From positions 1 to 5,505 of the forward strand of contig JAKBAL010000177.1 in NCBI GenBank assembly GCA_021809225.1: a DNA stretch of 5,505 nucleotides. Direction: 5' to 3'. Below the pieces are notes generated by a model, which saw nothing but the letters and a program-made list of their open reading frames with translations, searched no databases and was not told the DNA's origin. This DNA is from Pseudomonadota bacterium. GTDB lineage: Bacteria; Pseudomonadota; Alphaproteobacteria; UBA9655. The position numbers were made by a program, and so were the translations under genes. This document shows, piece by piece, positions 5,401 to 5,505 of the stretch; the stretch's first letter is position 1; each line of letters opens with the position of its first letter.

Positions 5401-5505
5401 ATGGCATTATTTCTGTCCACATTTATTAACAAGCTTGATAAGAAGGGGCGCGTTTCCGTTCCGGCCTCTTTTCGTCTTGCACTTTCGGAACAGAAATTTC
5501 AAGGA
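5401..5505 (+). CDS. mraZ: MraZ, division/cell wall cluster transcriptional regulator (3' end outside window)
   Basis: Thirty-five codons are visible, starting MALFLSTFINKLDKKGRVSV and continuing PASFRLALSEQKFQG. This is the first SpoVT-AbrB-type DNA-binding half of MraZ; the D-K-K-G-R-V-S-V-P core is the family hallmark and the MALFLSTF start is typical of alphaproteobacteria. MraZ normally has about 150 residues in two such repeats, forms ring oligomers and represses the dcw operon (mraZ, rsmH, ftsL, ftsI and others), which should follow to the right. No other in-frame start codon lies just upstream. AAGGA abuts the ATG directly, which is too close for a classical ribosome binding site, so GAG at 5392-5394 (6 nt away) may serve, or initiation is weak. 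The control region just upstream carries its predicted own operator. Confidence 0.93.
   Translation, partial: MALFLSTFINKLDKKGRVSVPASFRLALSEQKFQG

Noticed and set aside
5390..5505. ATG at 5390 opening an alternative frame before mraZ
   Set aside because: It is out of frame with the unmistakable MraZ N-terminus and gives an unrecognisable sequence.

Overview
The window looks like a chromosomal segment of an alphaproteobacterium, probably a host-associated one of the Holosporales/Rickettsiales kind. The lineage call rests on the MraZ N-terminus at the right edge (MALFLSTF...KLDKKGRVSVP), moderate-to-low GC with AT-rich intergenic DNA, and a secreted orphan enzyme beside a long E/R-rich repeat protein. 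It is an inference, not a proof.

Layout, left to right. (1) 1-1206 (+) is the 3' part of a gene that enters from outside the window. Its first ~160 codons are an E/R/A/V helical repeat with a 150-bp higher-order period, followed by a C-terminal domain resembling the second half of a class I methyltransferase. (2) 1376-2770 (+) is a polytopic ion transporter of the NhaD/ArsB/CitMHS-like group with a GTG start. (3) 2852-3868 (+) encodes an exported protein. Its Thr102-Cys108-His125 spacing and several downstream positions match CheD-type protein glutamine deamidases, yet no chemotaxis gene is visible. (4) A 12-bp perfect stem-loop at 3879-3925 separates it from three minus-strand genes. (5) These are an orphan HicB-family antitoxin gene (3937-4296) and a higB-higA toxin-antitoxin operon (5055 to 4439). 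Each unit has a recognisable promoter overlapped by a palindromic operator. (6) The gene-free 5056-5400 stretch holds the higBA operator, a loose cluster of DnaA-box-like sites, and a MraZ-box array (four TGGGN units at exact 10-bp spacing) lying over the likely mraZ promoter. (7) mraZ, first gene of the division and cell wall cluster, begins at 5401 and runs off the end.

The most notable items are the exported CheD-like protein, which could be a deamidase effector; the concentric higBA operator that shares its TGTAAC/GTTACA half-site with the orphan hicB operator; and the stacked DnaA-box and MraZ-box control region before mraZ.
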